From Janthinobacterium sp. B9-8 (GTDB taxonomy: Bacteria > Pseudomonadota > Gammaproteobacteria > Burkholderiales > Chitinibacteraceae), in assembly GCF_000969645.2 (NCBI RefSeq), contig NZ_CP014222.1, positions 4,653,740 through 4,717,739 of the forward strand: DNA of 64,000 nt, written 5' to 3'. Positions 51,947-60,094 of this stretch are shown piece by piece (position 1 is the stretch's first letter; each line of letters begins with the position of its first letter). The translations under genes and the position numbers were made by a program. The notes under the pieces were generated by a model. The model saw only the letters and a list, made by a program, of their open reading frames with translations, did not search any database and was not told the DNA's origin.

Positions 51947-52351
51947 TTACCTTTTTGATACGAGAGGATCAAGAAAAACACCGACTAATTGAGCAAGGCC
52001 AATGGCCAGTGGAATAGCGCCTGTCCAGCAGAAGATGGATGGAAAGTCGCTATAGCGGAAAAACATCAGCAAGCCAACTCCTAAGCCAATCAGGGTGAAT
52101 GCCCGGTGTAAGCGAGTGCTGGGATTCATTTGTTTTGATGAAATTGTTTCTAATAGTGTTTTAGACTGGGCAGTGAGCAGCTCTGGCGGTATGGGCAAAT
52201 CTTTAGCCAGCATTTTTTGAATTGTTTCATGCTGCAGCTGAAGCCGCTGATGGCGAAAGTAGAATACGATTGCCACGATAAAAACCGGCATCAGAATCGA
52301 TACAATAGGAATAATAATCTCAGGCGAGAAGAAGGCTTGCAGGGCATTCAT
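51947..52351 (-). CDS. Small membrane protein, DUF6249-like
   Basis: 134-residue protein with one N-terminal membrane helix (about 12-32) and two more near the C terminus (about 85-100 and 108-128). A charged amphipathic stretch lies between them (RHQRLQLQHETIQKMLAKDL). The layout resembles DUF6249 proteins, although I cannot prove it. It is likely an inner-membrane protein co-transcribed with the GNAT gene. Function is unknown. Confidence 0.7.
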   Translation of the reverse strand: MNALQAFFSPEIIIPIVSILMPVFIVAIVFYFRHQRLQLQHETIQKMLAKDLPIPPELLTAQSKTLLETISSKQMNPSTRLHRAFTLIGLGVGLLMFFRYSDFPSIFCWTGAIPLAIGLAQLVGVFLDPLVSKR

Positions 52352-52471
52352 GATATTTTCCTTTGCTCGTTATAGGTGCTTATTCTGACGTCATAACGAT
52401 GTTTTTGGCAAGGGAATCGCGTGTTTTCCTGCAAGCTGCTTTTAATAGTAAGCCATGTTAATTCTTACTTT

Positions 52472-53689
52472 TTAGCTGCGTTCTTTCCAGGTTGTATTGC
52501 AGGTCGTTTGTAAGTATTTAAGCGCACGTTCCATGTAAAAGTCAGGTCGATCTGGATCATTATCGGCGAGGGCATCGCTGGCGGCATTTTTTAAATCGTT
52601 GTACCAGAATTTTTTGAGCTCATCTTTATAGATGTCAGGAATATTATTCTCAATAAAGTTATGGATAGATTCTAAGTTAAATCCTGATGTTCTAAAGTGG
52701 CTAATGACTTCTTTTGCCTCACGTTTTAGCATGCAGGGCTTTAAAGGCAGGCCGCTTGCTGCAAATAAAAATAAGGTGGAAATAACGCTGTCGTCATCGT
52801 TATTTTGATGAGTGAGTTTTCGCCAACTATTGGCGACTTCATGATCATGATTACTAATTTCACTGATATCGCCATCACAAATATAGTAAGCCTCAGGCAT
52901 AAACTGAGGCGTTTTCATTTTTGTTAGCTCATTAGCTATAAAAAAATCCATTTCTATTTGTGCAGTTTGCTGAATAGAAGTGGGGGCTGCTGCAAAAAAT
53001 AGCTTAAATCGCTCTGTATTTAATGTGGATTTTTTATTTGTTGCAGATTTAATGAGTTTACTGATTTCAGCCCGATTAGGTAGTTTTAATTTAGCTTCTT
53101 TCACCCATAAAATGAGCATTACGCTTTGAATTAACGATTCTGCATCACAAAAGGCATCTGCAGTTAAGCTCATTTTCTTTGCCAGCCAAAAACCTAAATC
53201 TATTTTTTTCTGATAGCCGGATCTTTTATTGATCTCTGCCTGATATTTAGCTAAGGAGATTTGCTCAGCCGAAGTTTGCTGATTTAAATATGATTGTTGC
53301 TCTTCGGCAGATTCATTCTGTGGCTGAATTAGCAGCGTTTCACGAGGCATGGCGTGTAGTTTTCTGAGCATATCTGCCCCTGCTTTTGAATGAGATAGCA
53401 GGGTATTGTTGCGCAATGACAGGGCCGCAGTTTGAAGATCGCCCTGAGAAATACTTTCAAGGTAGAGGCTAATTAAATTAACGGTACGAATTAATGCCAG
53501 CTCAATATCCGGGCGCAGATAGGCAGTGCCAAAGTAATTGGCAATCTGTACCATGCCTTTAGCTAAATCTGCGTGAATGATCTGTATGCGTTCAGGCGTA
53601 ATCATTCCTTGCGCTACGCCGTAGCTTAAGGCTTTTTCAAAGAAACGGCGGCTATCAAAAGTGGATAGTGTGGTAGACACTACGCTCAT
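52472..53689 (-). CDS. Unrecognised 405-residue protein of J-domain cluster
   Basis: I do not recognise this protein. It is cytoplasmic by sequence (no signal or membrane helix) and appears mostly helical. An N-terminal region of about residues 10-115 contains FFEKALSYGVAQGMITPERI and LIRTVNLISLYLESISQGDL. A Gln/Glu-rich break follows near 125-150, then a second region and an aromatic C-terminal part (YKDELKKFWYNDLKNAASDA, then RPDFYMERALKYLQT). It lies 11 bases after the 254-residue gene, so they are co-transcribed. An adaptor or client of the J-domain protein is one possibility. Confidence 0.7.
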   Translation of the reverse strand: MSVVSTTLSTFDSRRFFEKALSYGVAQGMITPERIQIIHADLAKGMVQIANYFGTAYLRPDIELALIRTVNLISLYLESISQGDLQTAALSLRNNTLLSHSKAGADMLRKLHAMPRETLLIQPQNESAEEQQSYLNQQTSAEQISLAKYQAEINKRSGYQKKIDLGFWLAKKMSLTADAFCDAESLIQSVMLILWVKEAKLKLPNRAEISKLIKSATNKKSTLNTERFKLFFAAAPTSIQQTAQIEMDFFIANELTKMKTPQFMPEAYYICDGDISEISNHDHEVANSWRKLTHQNNDDDSVISTLFLFAASGLPLKPCMLKREAKEVISHFRTSGFNLESIHNFIENNIPDIYKDELKKFWYNDLKNAASDALADNDPDRPDFYMERALKYLQTTCNTTWKERS

Positions 53690-53700
53690 GTATTTTCCTT

Positions 53701-54465
53701 TTAGATTGCAGATTCTTCGGCGTCATTTTCAAGATCAATGCTTTTTAGCAAATCTTCAATCAGTGCATTGCTGATCGTTTTGCTTTCTTGCTTGATATAT
53801 TTAGCGAGTAAGCGGCCTTGCAGTTCCAGAATAAGGTGGTCGAATACATCGGCCAACTCATGAAATAAGACCCAAATGGCTTCTTTCCAATCACTATCAG
53901 CAATTTCTGCGCGGGAAATATTCCATTTTAATTTATCGATAATATGTTCTGTGGAGTGAAACACTTCAAAGAATTCTTTGATTTCATCAAGCGTGCTACT
54001 GCCATCGTCACAGATAAAAGGCAGTGTTGTGCTGGCATTACAGGCGTGCAGCACAAAGTTAAATACGTCTTCGTGATAGTCATTAAAATAATCCGCTAAT
54101 GTTTCTATGCCCGCTGGTTTGGTCTGGTAAATGGCGTCTAAATAATCCGCTGTTTCATCGGCGCTTTTATAAATGACCAGATTAATCATGGCTCGCAGTT
54201 TATCTTTGGTGCGATCGCCATATTGCGTATCTAGCACAATGGCGCGGGCAAATTGCTCAGGCGTGACCATCAGGCTGAGTACCGATTCTTTGGATGAGTC
54301 GTATTCACGCATAATGGCGAGTAAGTCTTTAGCCGGTACTTCTTCTAAAATTTCAGCTAGCGCATAATCACCGTGCTGATCTGCAATATCTGATAGCTCT
54401 TTTTCTGCACCGATAATATCGCCGACTAGAATTAGTTTTGATGCATTGATGATTGCTGGATGCAT
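53701..54465 (-). CDS. Unrecognised 254-residue protein of J-domain cluster
   Basis: I do not recognise this protein. It is acidic, soluble and predicted helical. ASKLILVGDIIGAEKELSDI near the N terminus resembles a helical-repeat (TPR- or PPR-like) hairpin, and VPAKDLLAIMREYDSSKESV resembles a magnesium-transporter N-domain-like superhelix (LEEVPAKD... MSP-type). These resemblances are weak. The C-terminal half has DSDWKEAIWVLFHELADVFD. It sits in the same-strand run behind the J-domain gene and the 178-residue gene. Confidence 0.7.
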   Translation of the reverse strand: MHPAIINASKLILVGDIIGAEKELSDIADQHGDYALAEILEEVPAKDLLAIMREYDSSKESVLSLMVTPEQFARAIVLDTQYGDRTKDKLRAMINLVIYKSADETADYLDAIYQTKPAGIETLADYFNDYHEDVFNFVLHACNASTTLPFICDDGSSTLDEIKEFFEVFHSTEHIIDKLKWNISRAEIADSDWKEAIWVLFHELADVFDHLILELQGRLLAKYIKQESKTISNALIEDLLKSIDLENDAEESAI

Positions 54466-54548
54466 TTCAAATCCTTTATCTCTTTAATTTTTGTGCTTAG
54501 CAAAAGTCTTTTGGCGACTTTGAGCCGCCTTGCTGAAAGCGTAACGAT

Positions 54549-55085
54549 TTAGTTGTTTTCAGTTTCTACTGATTCAAAACCCTGCTCGCTCAGCCAATCT
54601 GATCCCGATTCATTTAATTGAAGCGCACCATCTTCGTCATCGTCAAAATCGTCGTTTTCAATGACTTCGGCGTGGGCGGTGTGGGTACCATTGCTGCGTA
54701 TAAATTCTAATGCAGCGGCCATGACCATAAAGAAATCGCCACCTTCTGCTTCTAAAGTGGCATTGATTAGTTTTTCTGCCCAGCTGGCGATGCTTAAATG
54801 GCTGCTTAGCTCATCCCATGAAATAAAATCATCGCCATAGCCTTCCGGCTCGCTAAAAATAATGCTCTGCATTACTTTAGGACTATTAAAGCTAAACGCA
54901 TTGTGAAAAATAACTGCGACCATTTCAGGAGCAAATTCAATCATCGGCAGGATGTGGGCAATTTCCCGGCGCTTTTCATCAAGTCGTTTTTTAAGTGCAG
55001 ATCTGCCTTCAGAATCGCTGGATAAATCGTCTAACTCGGCTTCATAGCTGGCGTAAAGATCGGCAAAGTAAGGGGCAATGCTCAC
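54549..55085 (-). CDS. Unrecognised 178-residue acidic protein of J-domain cluster
   Basis: I do not recognise this protein. It is soluble and strongly acidic toward the C terminus (ENDDFDDDEDGALQLNESGS). A Lys/Arg-containing helix (DSEGRSALKKRLDEKRREIA) lies near residues 23-42. The ATG overlaps the stop of the J-domain gene by four bases, a strong sign that the two proteins are made and may act together. Confidence 0.7.
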   Translation of the reverse strand: MSIAPYFADLYASYEAELDDLSSDSEGRSALKKRLDEKRREIAHILPMIEFAPEMVAVIFHNAFSFNSPKVMQSIIFSEPEGYGDDFISWDELSSHLSIASWAEKLINATLEAEGGDFFMVMAAALEFIRSNGTHTAHAEVIENDDFDDDEDGALQLNESGSDWLSEQGFESVETENN

Positions 55086-55369
55086 TGGATGATTCCTTTA
55101 ATGTATTTTTCGGCAATGTCGCGGGCAATCTCTAATGGATTGTCGATAAGGCTGCGTTGCCGGTAGTCGTCGTATGCTTGGCGGCGATGCACATCGGTCA
55201 GTACTTCATAAGCTTCTTGAATCGCCCGAAATTGCGCTACTGCAGCTGGGTCAGGATTTTTGTCGGGGTGGTATTTGGCGGCATTTTTACGGTAAGCGGA
55301 TTTAATTAAATCAATGCTGGCAGTGGGGGAGATGCCTAATTTTGCATAATGATCTTGAATAACAGACAT
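55082..55369 (-). CDS. Small J-domain protein
   Basis: 95-residue protein that is almost entirely a J-domain: DHYAKLGISPTASIDLIKSA (helices I-II), the HPD motif in KYHPDKNPDP near residue 36, and FRAIQEAYEVLTDVHRRQAY (helix III). About 28 residues follow (IARDIAEKYIKGII). It lacks the Gly/Phe, zinc and substrate-binding parts of DnaJ, so it should recruit DnaK to a specific partner. The three downstream same-strand genes are the obvious candidates for that partner. Confidence 0.9.
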   Translation of the reverse strand: MSVIQDHYAKLGISPTASIDLIKSAYRKNAAKYHPDKNPDPAAVAQFRAIQEAYEVLTDVHRRQAYDDYRQRSLIDNPLEIARDIAEKYIKGIIQ

Positions 55370-55504
55370 GTGGGCTTTCTTTCCTATGGCGCATTGGCGG
55401 CATTGTTAAGCGCTGGCTAGTGTTGATGCAAGGGTCTTGTTAAAGAGATGCTTGCGATACCGTTATATTCCGAGCTGATTTTGTGTGTATTTTAAACGAA
55501 AAAC

Positions 55505-55553
55505 AGCAAAGCACCCTTGCAATATCAACTACTTATTGCAAGGGTGCTTTGCT
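55505..55553 (-). terminator. Strong terminator after MATE gene
   Basis: Perfect 20-bp stem (AGCAAAGCACCCTTGCAATA) with a nine-base loop, followed on the minus strand by GTTTTTCG. It lies 16 bases past the MATE stop and insulates the J-domain cluster. Confidence 0.88.
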
Positions 55554-55568
55554 TACCGCTCAGGCTGG

Positions 55569-56939
55569 CTAGGCGGCAGAGTAAGTGTGACTGGCTTGTT
55601 TCAGATGGCGCAATTCGCGCCATAATACGCCAGCAATCATAATACCAATCACTGTATTGACTAATGGTAGTGCAATATATACACCATTGACGCCCCACCA
55701 CATTGGGATCAGCCAGAGTGCCGGTATTAACAGCAGCGTTTTACCTAAGGTGCCAAGCATCGACAGGCGCGTGAGTGCCATGGCTTGCAATGCAATCACA
55801 CCTACAATAATCGCGCCATCAAAAGGCAGCGCAAACAGGTGGATTTGCAAGGCATTTGTTGCTGCCTCGATAAGCGCCTGATCTTTGCCTGCGTAGAGCG
55901 TAGCGATGGTATGCGGGAAAAACTGCACTACGGCTAGCAGCGCCAGGCTGATCGCTAAGCTTACCTTTAAGCCATAGGATAAAGTTTGCGCCAGTCTTTG
56001 CGGTTGATTTGCACCGGTAGCATGGCTTAATAATGGCTGCATTCCCAATGCCAAGCCGTGTATCAGTAAAATAAAGACGGCTTCGGTATAGCCCGCCACC
56101 GCATAAGCGGCCACATCGCTGCCCTTACCGTATTCCAGCAGCTGATAGTTATGTGCAAATAGCAGAAAGGCTAAGTTGGCTTCCATTAAAAAACTGGAGA
56201 TACCAAGGCCCATCATGGATGGCATGCTTTGCCAGTGCGGGCGCAGATCTTTCAGAGCAATCCGTAAGCGGGCAAAAGGGCTAAAGAAATAGATCAGCCC
56301 CACTAGTGTTATCAGTGTTTCAACCAGCAAGGTGGCGCCTGCTGATCCCGCCAAACCCCAGCCTAAGATCACAACAAAGAAGTAATTCAGAGCAATATTA
56401 GCTAAGCCGCCAATCACCACCATATAGGTAATGAATTGTGGCCTGCCATCGTTCCTTACTAAATAAATGACCGCCATTTGGCCTATCGTCACGAGGCCAC
56501 CCCAGAGCATGATCGATAAGTACGAACGCGCTTCTTGCAGCACGGCCGGATCATTATCTGCATTCAGCAGTGCCAGTAGCTTCTCGATCTGGTTAATGCC
56601 GATCAGGGGCAAAATAATTCCCAGTGCCGCGATAATCAGTATGGTGTTACTTAGCGCTTGGCGCGCTTCTTGCGTTTTTCCCGCTCCTTGCAAGATGGAA
56701 ATCCGGGTTGCTGCGCCCATGCTGATCATGGCACCTAAGCCCACTTGCAACAAAATAACCGGGTAGACCAGATTAATGGCCGCAAGGGCATGGGCACCGA
56801 CATAGCGACCCACAAAGATGCCATCGACCACGGTGTATAAGCCGATGACCAGCATACCGGCGACGGAGGGAATCACGTAGCGCCAGAATAGGGTGGCAAC
56901 GGGTAAGGTATTAAGATCCTGTAGATTTTGTTGACTCAT
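55569..56939 (-). CDS. MATE-family multidrug efflux transporter
   Basis: Twelve-helix inner-membrane antiporter of the MATE (NorM/DinF) family. The N terminus NTLPVATLFWRYVIPSVAGM and VVDGIFVGRYVGAHALAAIN are typical, as is GLGAMISMGAATRISILQGA near residue 75. I chose ATG 56939 (MSQQNLQDL...), giving 456 residues; ATG 56987 would add 16 residues and lies closer to the palindrome. It is divergent from a TetR regulator, which probably represses it. The drugs exported are unknown. Confidence 0.9.
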   Translation of the reverse strand: MSQQNLQDLNTLPVATLFWRYVIPSVAGMLVIGLYTVVDGIFVGRYVGAHALAAINLVYPVILLQVGLGAMISMGAATRISILQGAGKTQEARQALSNTILIIAALGIILPLIGINQIEKLLALLNADNDPAVLQEARSYLSIMLWGGLVTIGQMAVIYLVRNDGRPQFITYMVVIGGLANIALNYFFVVILGWGLAGSAGATLLVETLITLVGLIYFFSPFARLRIALKDLRPHWQSMPSMMGLGISSFLMEANLAFLLFAHNYQLLEYGKGSDVAAYAVAGYTEAVFILLIHGLALGMQPLLSHATGANQPQRLAQTLSYGLKVSLAISLALLAVVQFFPHTIATLYAGKDQALIEAATNALQIHLFALPFDGAIIVGVIALQAMALTRLSMLGTLGKTLLLIPALWLIPMWWGVNGVYIALPLVNTVIGIMIAGVLWRELRHLKQASHTYSAA

Positions 56940-56995
56940 AAAAGCTCGATTGGCAATTTTTTGCGGCAGGATGAAAGAATTCGCCATACTAGCAT

Positions 56996-57017
56996 TTAAT
57001 CAGTCATGCGTGATTAA
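56996..57017. promoter_or_regulatory. Candidate TetR operator
   Basis: Perfect 7-base arms TTAATCA and TGATTAA with an eight-base spacer, centred between the divergent MATE and TetR genes. Size and position fit an operator through which the repressor controls both genes. Confidence 0.55.
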
Positions 57018-57059
57018 TTAATTTTGTGTCATAATTCCGGGAACTTAAGAGGAATCGTC

Positions 57060-57704
57060 ATGGCAAGAAAGACCAAAGAGGATGCGCAAAAAACGCGTGA
57101 TGCCATTTTGGATGGGGCAGAGCTGGTATTTTTGGATAAGGGCGTAGCACAGGCCACGATGGCCGATATAGCGGATGCCGCCGGTGTTTCCCGTGGCGCG
57201 GTTTATGGCCATTACCCGAACAAAATTGATGTATGTAAAGCCATGAGCGAGCGGATGTTTGCGCTCGAAACCATGCACTTTAGCCCCGACAGCAGCAATG
57301 CAATGGAGGCGCTGGTGCAAACCGGTATGTACTATTTAAATTTATTTTGCCAGCCGGGTACGGCCCAATCTGTGATTGCCATTCTGTATTTTAAGTGTGA
57401 GCGCAGCCATGAAAATACCTCATTGATCCGGCACCGGGATCTGATTACCAAGCTAGCGATGCACTACAGCCTGCGCCTTTTGCGTCGTGCCGTGCAAAAT
57501 CAAGAGTTGCCCAACACGCTTGATTTACGCCTGAGTAATTTATATCTGCATGCGGTCTTTGATGGCATGTATGACATGCTGCAAGATCTTTACCCTGATC
57601 GCCCGCAAGCCGCCCTGCCAGATTGCGAGCGCATGCTGCGTACCGCGGTGACGAGTCTGGTGCAAGCCCCCCATTTGCAGCGCGATGAATTGCGTGTTCT
57701 TTAG
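57060..57704 (+). CDS. TetR/AcrR-family repressor
   Basis: 214-residue regulator. The N-terminal helix-turn-helix is MARKTKEDAQKTRDAILDGA, then QATMADIADAAGVSRGAVYG and HYPNKIDV. The MARKTKEDAQKTR start is typical of AcrR/TtgR/MtrR-type efflux repressors. The C-terminal ligand domain runs from about residue 65. The chosen ATG has AGAGGA six bases upstream; a 12-codon longer frame from 57024 lacks a site. It is divergent from the MATE pump, so a substrate-induced efflux switch is likely. Confidence 0.9.
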   Translation: MARKTKEDAQKTRDAILDGAELVFLDKGVAQATMADIADAAGVSRGAVYGHYPNKIDVCKAMSERMFALETMHFSPDSSNAMEALVQTGMYYLNLFCQPGTAQSVIAILYFKCERSHENTSLIRHRDLITKLAMHYSLRLLRRAVQNQELPNTLDLRLSNLYLHAVFDGMYDMLQDLYPDRPQAALPDCERMLRTAVTSLVQAPHLQRDELRVL

Positions 57705-57710
57705 CCAATA

Positions 57711-57744
57711 AAAAACCCCGCGCTGAAACCAGTGCGGGGTTTTT
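57711..57744. terminator. Bidirectional terminator between tetR and glnA
   Basis: 11-bp stem AAAAACCCCGC/GCGGGGTTTTT around a 12-base loop, between convergent genes. It acts on both strands. Confidence 0.93.
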
Positions 57745-57762
57745 AACATTTAATCGGGCAGA

Positions 57763-59172
57763 TTAAAGGCTGTAGTACATATCGAACTCAACCGGGTGAG
57801 TGCTCATGCGGATGCGGTTTACTTCTTGCATCTTCAATTCGATATAGCTGTCGATCCAGTCATTGCTAAATACGCCGCCACGAGTTAGGAACTCACGGTC
57901 TTTATCTAGCGCATCCAGTGCTTCATCCAAAGATGAGCAAACTGTTGGGATCAGTTTGTCTTCTTCTGGTGGCAAGTCGTACAGGTTTTTGTCTGCAGGA
58001 TCGCCTGGATGAATCTTGTTTTGCACGCCATCCAAGCCCGCCATCAAGAGGGCAGAGAAGCACAGGTATGGGTTAGCCAATGGATCTGGGAAACGCGCTT
58101 CAATACGACGGCCTTTGTCGCTTGATACGTGTGGAATACGGATCGAAGCAGAGCGGTTGCGTGCTGAGTAAGCCAATTTAACCGGCGCTTCATAATGCGG
58201 AACCAAGCGCTTGTAGCTGTTTGTGCCCGGATTAGTAATCGCATTCAAAGCTTTGGCGTGCTTGATGATACCGCCGATATAAAACAGGGCGAATTCGCTC
58301 AAACCAGCGTAGGCATTACCTGCAAACAGGTTTTTGCCGTCTTTCCAAACCGATTGGTGAACGTGCATACCGCTACCGTTATCGCCAACGATAGGCTTAG
58401 GCATAAAGGTAGCTGTTTTGCCGTATTGGTCTGCAACATTGTGCACTACGTATTTCAGGATTTGAGTCCAGTCTGCGCGTTGTACCAAGGTGCTGAATTT
58501 AGTACCAATTTCATTCTGGCCCGCGTTCGCCACTTCGTGGTGGAACACTTCAACAGGTACACCTAGCTCTTCCAGAATCAGTACCATGGTGGCACGGATA
58601 TCCTGGTGGCTATCGACAGGAGGAACTGGGAAGTAACCGCCTTTGAGACGTGGACGGTGGCCTTTATTACCGCCTTCTACTTTATTGGCAGTCGCCCAAG
58701 CGCCTTCGTCGGATTCAATTTTGTAGAAGCAGCCTGACAAATCGGAGCCAAAACGGATGCCGTCAAAAATAAAGAATTCTGGTTCTGGGCCAAAGTAAGC
58801 AGTGTCACCCAAGCCAGTGGCTTTCAGGTATTGCTCAGCACGCTTAGCAACCGAGCGTGGATCACGATCGTAGCCCTTACCTGTATCTGGCTCGACTACA
58901 TCACAAGTCATAAACAGAGTAGGTTCGTCGTAGAAAGGATCAATGTTGGCAGTCGATGCATCTGGCATCAACAGCATGTCGGAGGCTTGAATGCCTTTCC
59001 AGCCAGCAATGGAAGAGCCGTCGAAAGCATGGCCAGTCGTGAACCATTCTTCGTCAACTACGTGCGACGGAACAGTAACGTGCTGCTCTTTGCCCATAGT
59101 GTCGGTGAAACGCAGGTCAACAAACTTGAGGCCGTTTTCCTGGATAAGGTTGAGAACGTCGGCTACTGCCAT
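57763..59172 (-). CDS. glnA: Glutamine synthetase, type I
   Basis: 469 residues from the chosen ATG, the same as E. coli GlnA. It makes glutamine from glutamate, ammonia and ATP. Motifs are HAFDGSSIAGW near residue 50, the ATP-binding KPIVGDNGSGMHVHQS near 260, the Glu/Arg region NRSASIRIP near 340 and the adenylylation Tyr in NLYDLPPEE near 397, so it is a GSI-beta enzyme under GlnE control. GGAGA lies eight bases before ATG 59172; a TTG five codons earlier covers that site and is not the start. NtrC/sigma-54 elements lie upstream. Confidence 0.97.
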   Translation of the reverse strand: MAVADVLNLIQENGLKFVDLRFTDTMGKEQHVTVPSHVVDEEWFTTGHAFDGSSIAGWKGIQASDMLLMPDASTANIDPFYDEPTLFMTCDVVEPDTGKGYDRDPRSVAKRAEQYLKATGLGDTAYFGPEPEFFIFDGIRFGSDLSGCFYKIESDEGAWATANKVEGGNKGHRPRLKGGYFPVPPVDSHQDIRATMVLILEELGVPVEVFHHEVANAGQNEIGTKFSTLVQRADWTQILKYVVHNVADQYGKTATFMPKPIVGDNGSGMHVHQSVWKDGKNLFAGNAYAGLSEFALFYIGGIIKHAKALNAITNPGTNSYKRLVPHYEAPVKLAYSARNRSASIRIPHVSSDKGRRIEARFPDPLANPYLCFSALLMAGLDGVQNKIHPGDPADKNLYDLPPEEDKLIPTVCSSLDEALDALDKDREFLTRGGVFSNDWIDSYIELKMQEVNRIRMSTHPVEFDMYYSL

Positions 59173-59247
59173 CTTGGTATTCTCCAAAATTGTTGCGAGG
59201 GTAAAAGTAATAAGGTGTCCGGCATTGGCCGGTATAGGGATTCATTT

Positions 59248-59263
59248 AGCAATAACTATGCCA
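59248..59263 (-). promoter_or_regulatory. glnAp: Sigma-54 promoter of glnA
   Basis: On the minus strand TGGCATAGTTATTGCT matches TGGCAC-N5-TTGCA with correct GG/GC spacing. It predicts a leader of about 65 bases to the glnA ATG. Confidence 0.8.
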
Positions 59264-59317
59264 ATGTTTAAAACGTTTGAATCCATTGTGCCATAAACGA
59301 TAATCGTGAACTACCTA

Positions 59318-59365
59318 TGCACCATTATGGTGAGCCAAACGTATCTTGCGTGCTTTTTTGGTGCG
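59318..59365. promoter_or_regulatory. Two NtrC enhancer sites upstream of glnA
   Basis: TGCACCATTATGGTGAG (59318-59334) is close to the NtrC palindrome TGCACC-N5-GGTGCA. A weaker second site with GGTGC in register lies at 59349-59365. They sit about 55-100 bases upstream of the sigma-54 promoter, as enhancers do. The remaining part of the 406-base gap up to the rhodanese gene shows nothing else. Confidence 0.7.
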
Positions 59366-59578
59366 ATGCCAGCACTGTTTCGTGCCGATCTTATCTTAGG
59401 TTTTTAGAGCTGCTGAAATCTAGGCTGCTGTGTGAAGTTTTTTTTAAAGCTGGATGGATTGTAATCCGACTTATAGCTTTGGGCTTTGGTTCCTTTCTTG
59501 TAAAACAAACTTATCTAACAGGCGATGCAGCTCGGGGTAAAATATGCGGATTAAACGCCACACAAAGAGAGAAGTGCG

Positions 59579-60031
59579 ATGAGCCATGCCGATACCATTT
59601 TGCAACAAGCCCATGAGCGTGCAGTACTTTCAAGTTTATCTTACCGTGGGGCATTAAGCCCCTCAGAAGCCGCCGCTCTATTAGCAGCGCTGCCTGATGC
59701 AAAGCTGGTGGATGTGCGCACTCATGCGGAATGGCAGTTTGTAGGCTTTGTACCTGATTCAGAAATGAATGAGTGGAAGCATTATCCAAAAATGGACCTA
59801 AACCCTAATTTCTTAAGCACCTTGCAAGCGACAGTTGATCCACAAGCGGTGGTGATGTTTTTGTGCCGCACCGGTGCGCGCTCGCATGATGCTGCTGAGC
59901 TGGCAGCAGCTAATGGCTATAGCAATGCTTTTAATATTCTGGAAGGTTTTGAAGGCGATAAAAATGCCGCTGGCCAGCGTGGTCAGGTCAATGGCTGGAA
60001 AGCGGCGGGTTTGCCGTGGACGCAAGGCTGA
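59579..60031 (+). CDS. Rhodanese-domain protein
   Basis: 150-residue single-domain sulphurtransferase. It has AKLVDVRTHAEWQFVGFVPD near residues 40-60 and the active-site loop MFLCRTGARSHDAAEL with the catalytic Cys near residue 96. Its end, ILEGFEGDKNAAGQRGQVNG and WKAAGLPW, is also typical. It is cytoplasmic. The sulphur donor and acceptor are unknown. A purine-rich stretch (AGAGAGAAG) precedes the ATG. It is read away from glnA. Confidence 0.92.
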   Translation: MSHADTILQQAHERAVLSSLSYRGALSPSEAAALLAALPDAKLVDVRTHAEWQFVGFVPDSEMNEWKHYPKMDLNPNFLSTLQATVDPQAVVMFLCRTGARSHDAAELAAANGYSNAFNILEGFEGDKNAAGQRGQVNGWKAAGLPWTQG

Positions 60032-60094
60032 TCTTGCTAAAGTGATCAAATATGCTTAGCTTGCGCATCGCCGCCGGCTTTATATGGACGCGTT

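Noticed and set aside
59173..59187. Glutamine synthetase start five codons upstream (TTG)
   Set aside because: It would place the start within the GGAGA ribosome site that serves ATG 59172, and the shorter protein has the standard length.
59370..59386. Third NtrC-like site (GCACTGTTTCGTGC) upstream of glnA
   Set aside because: The two arms are one base too close together for the NtrC palindrome.
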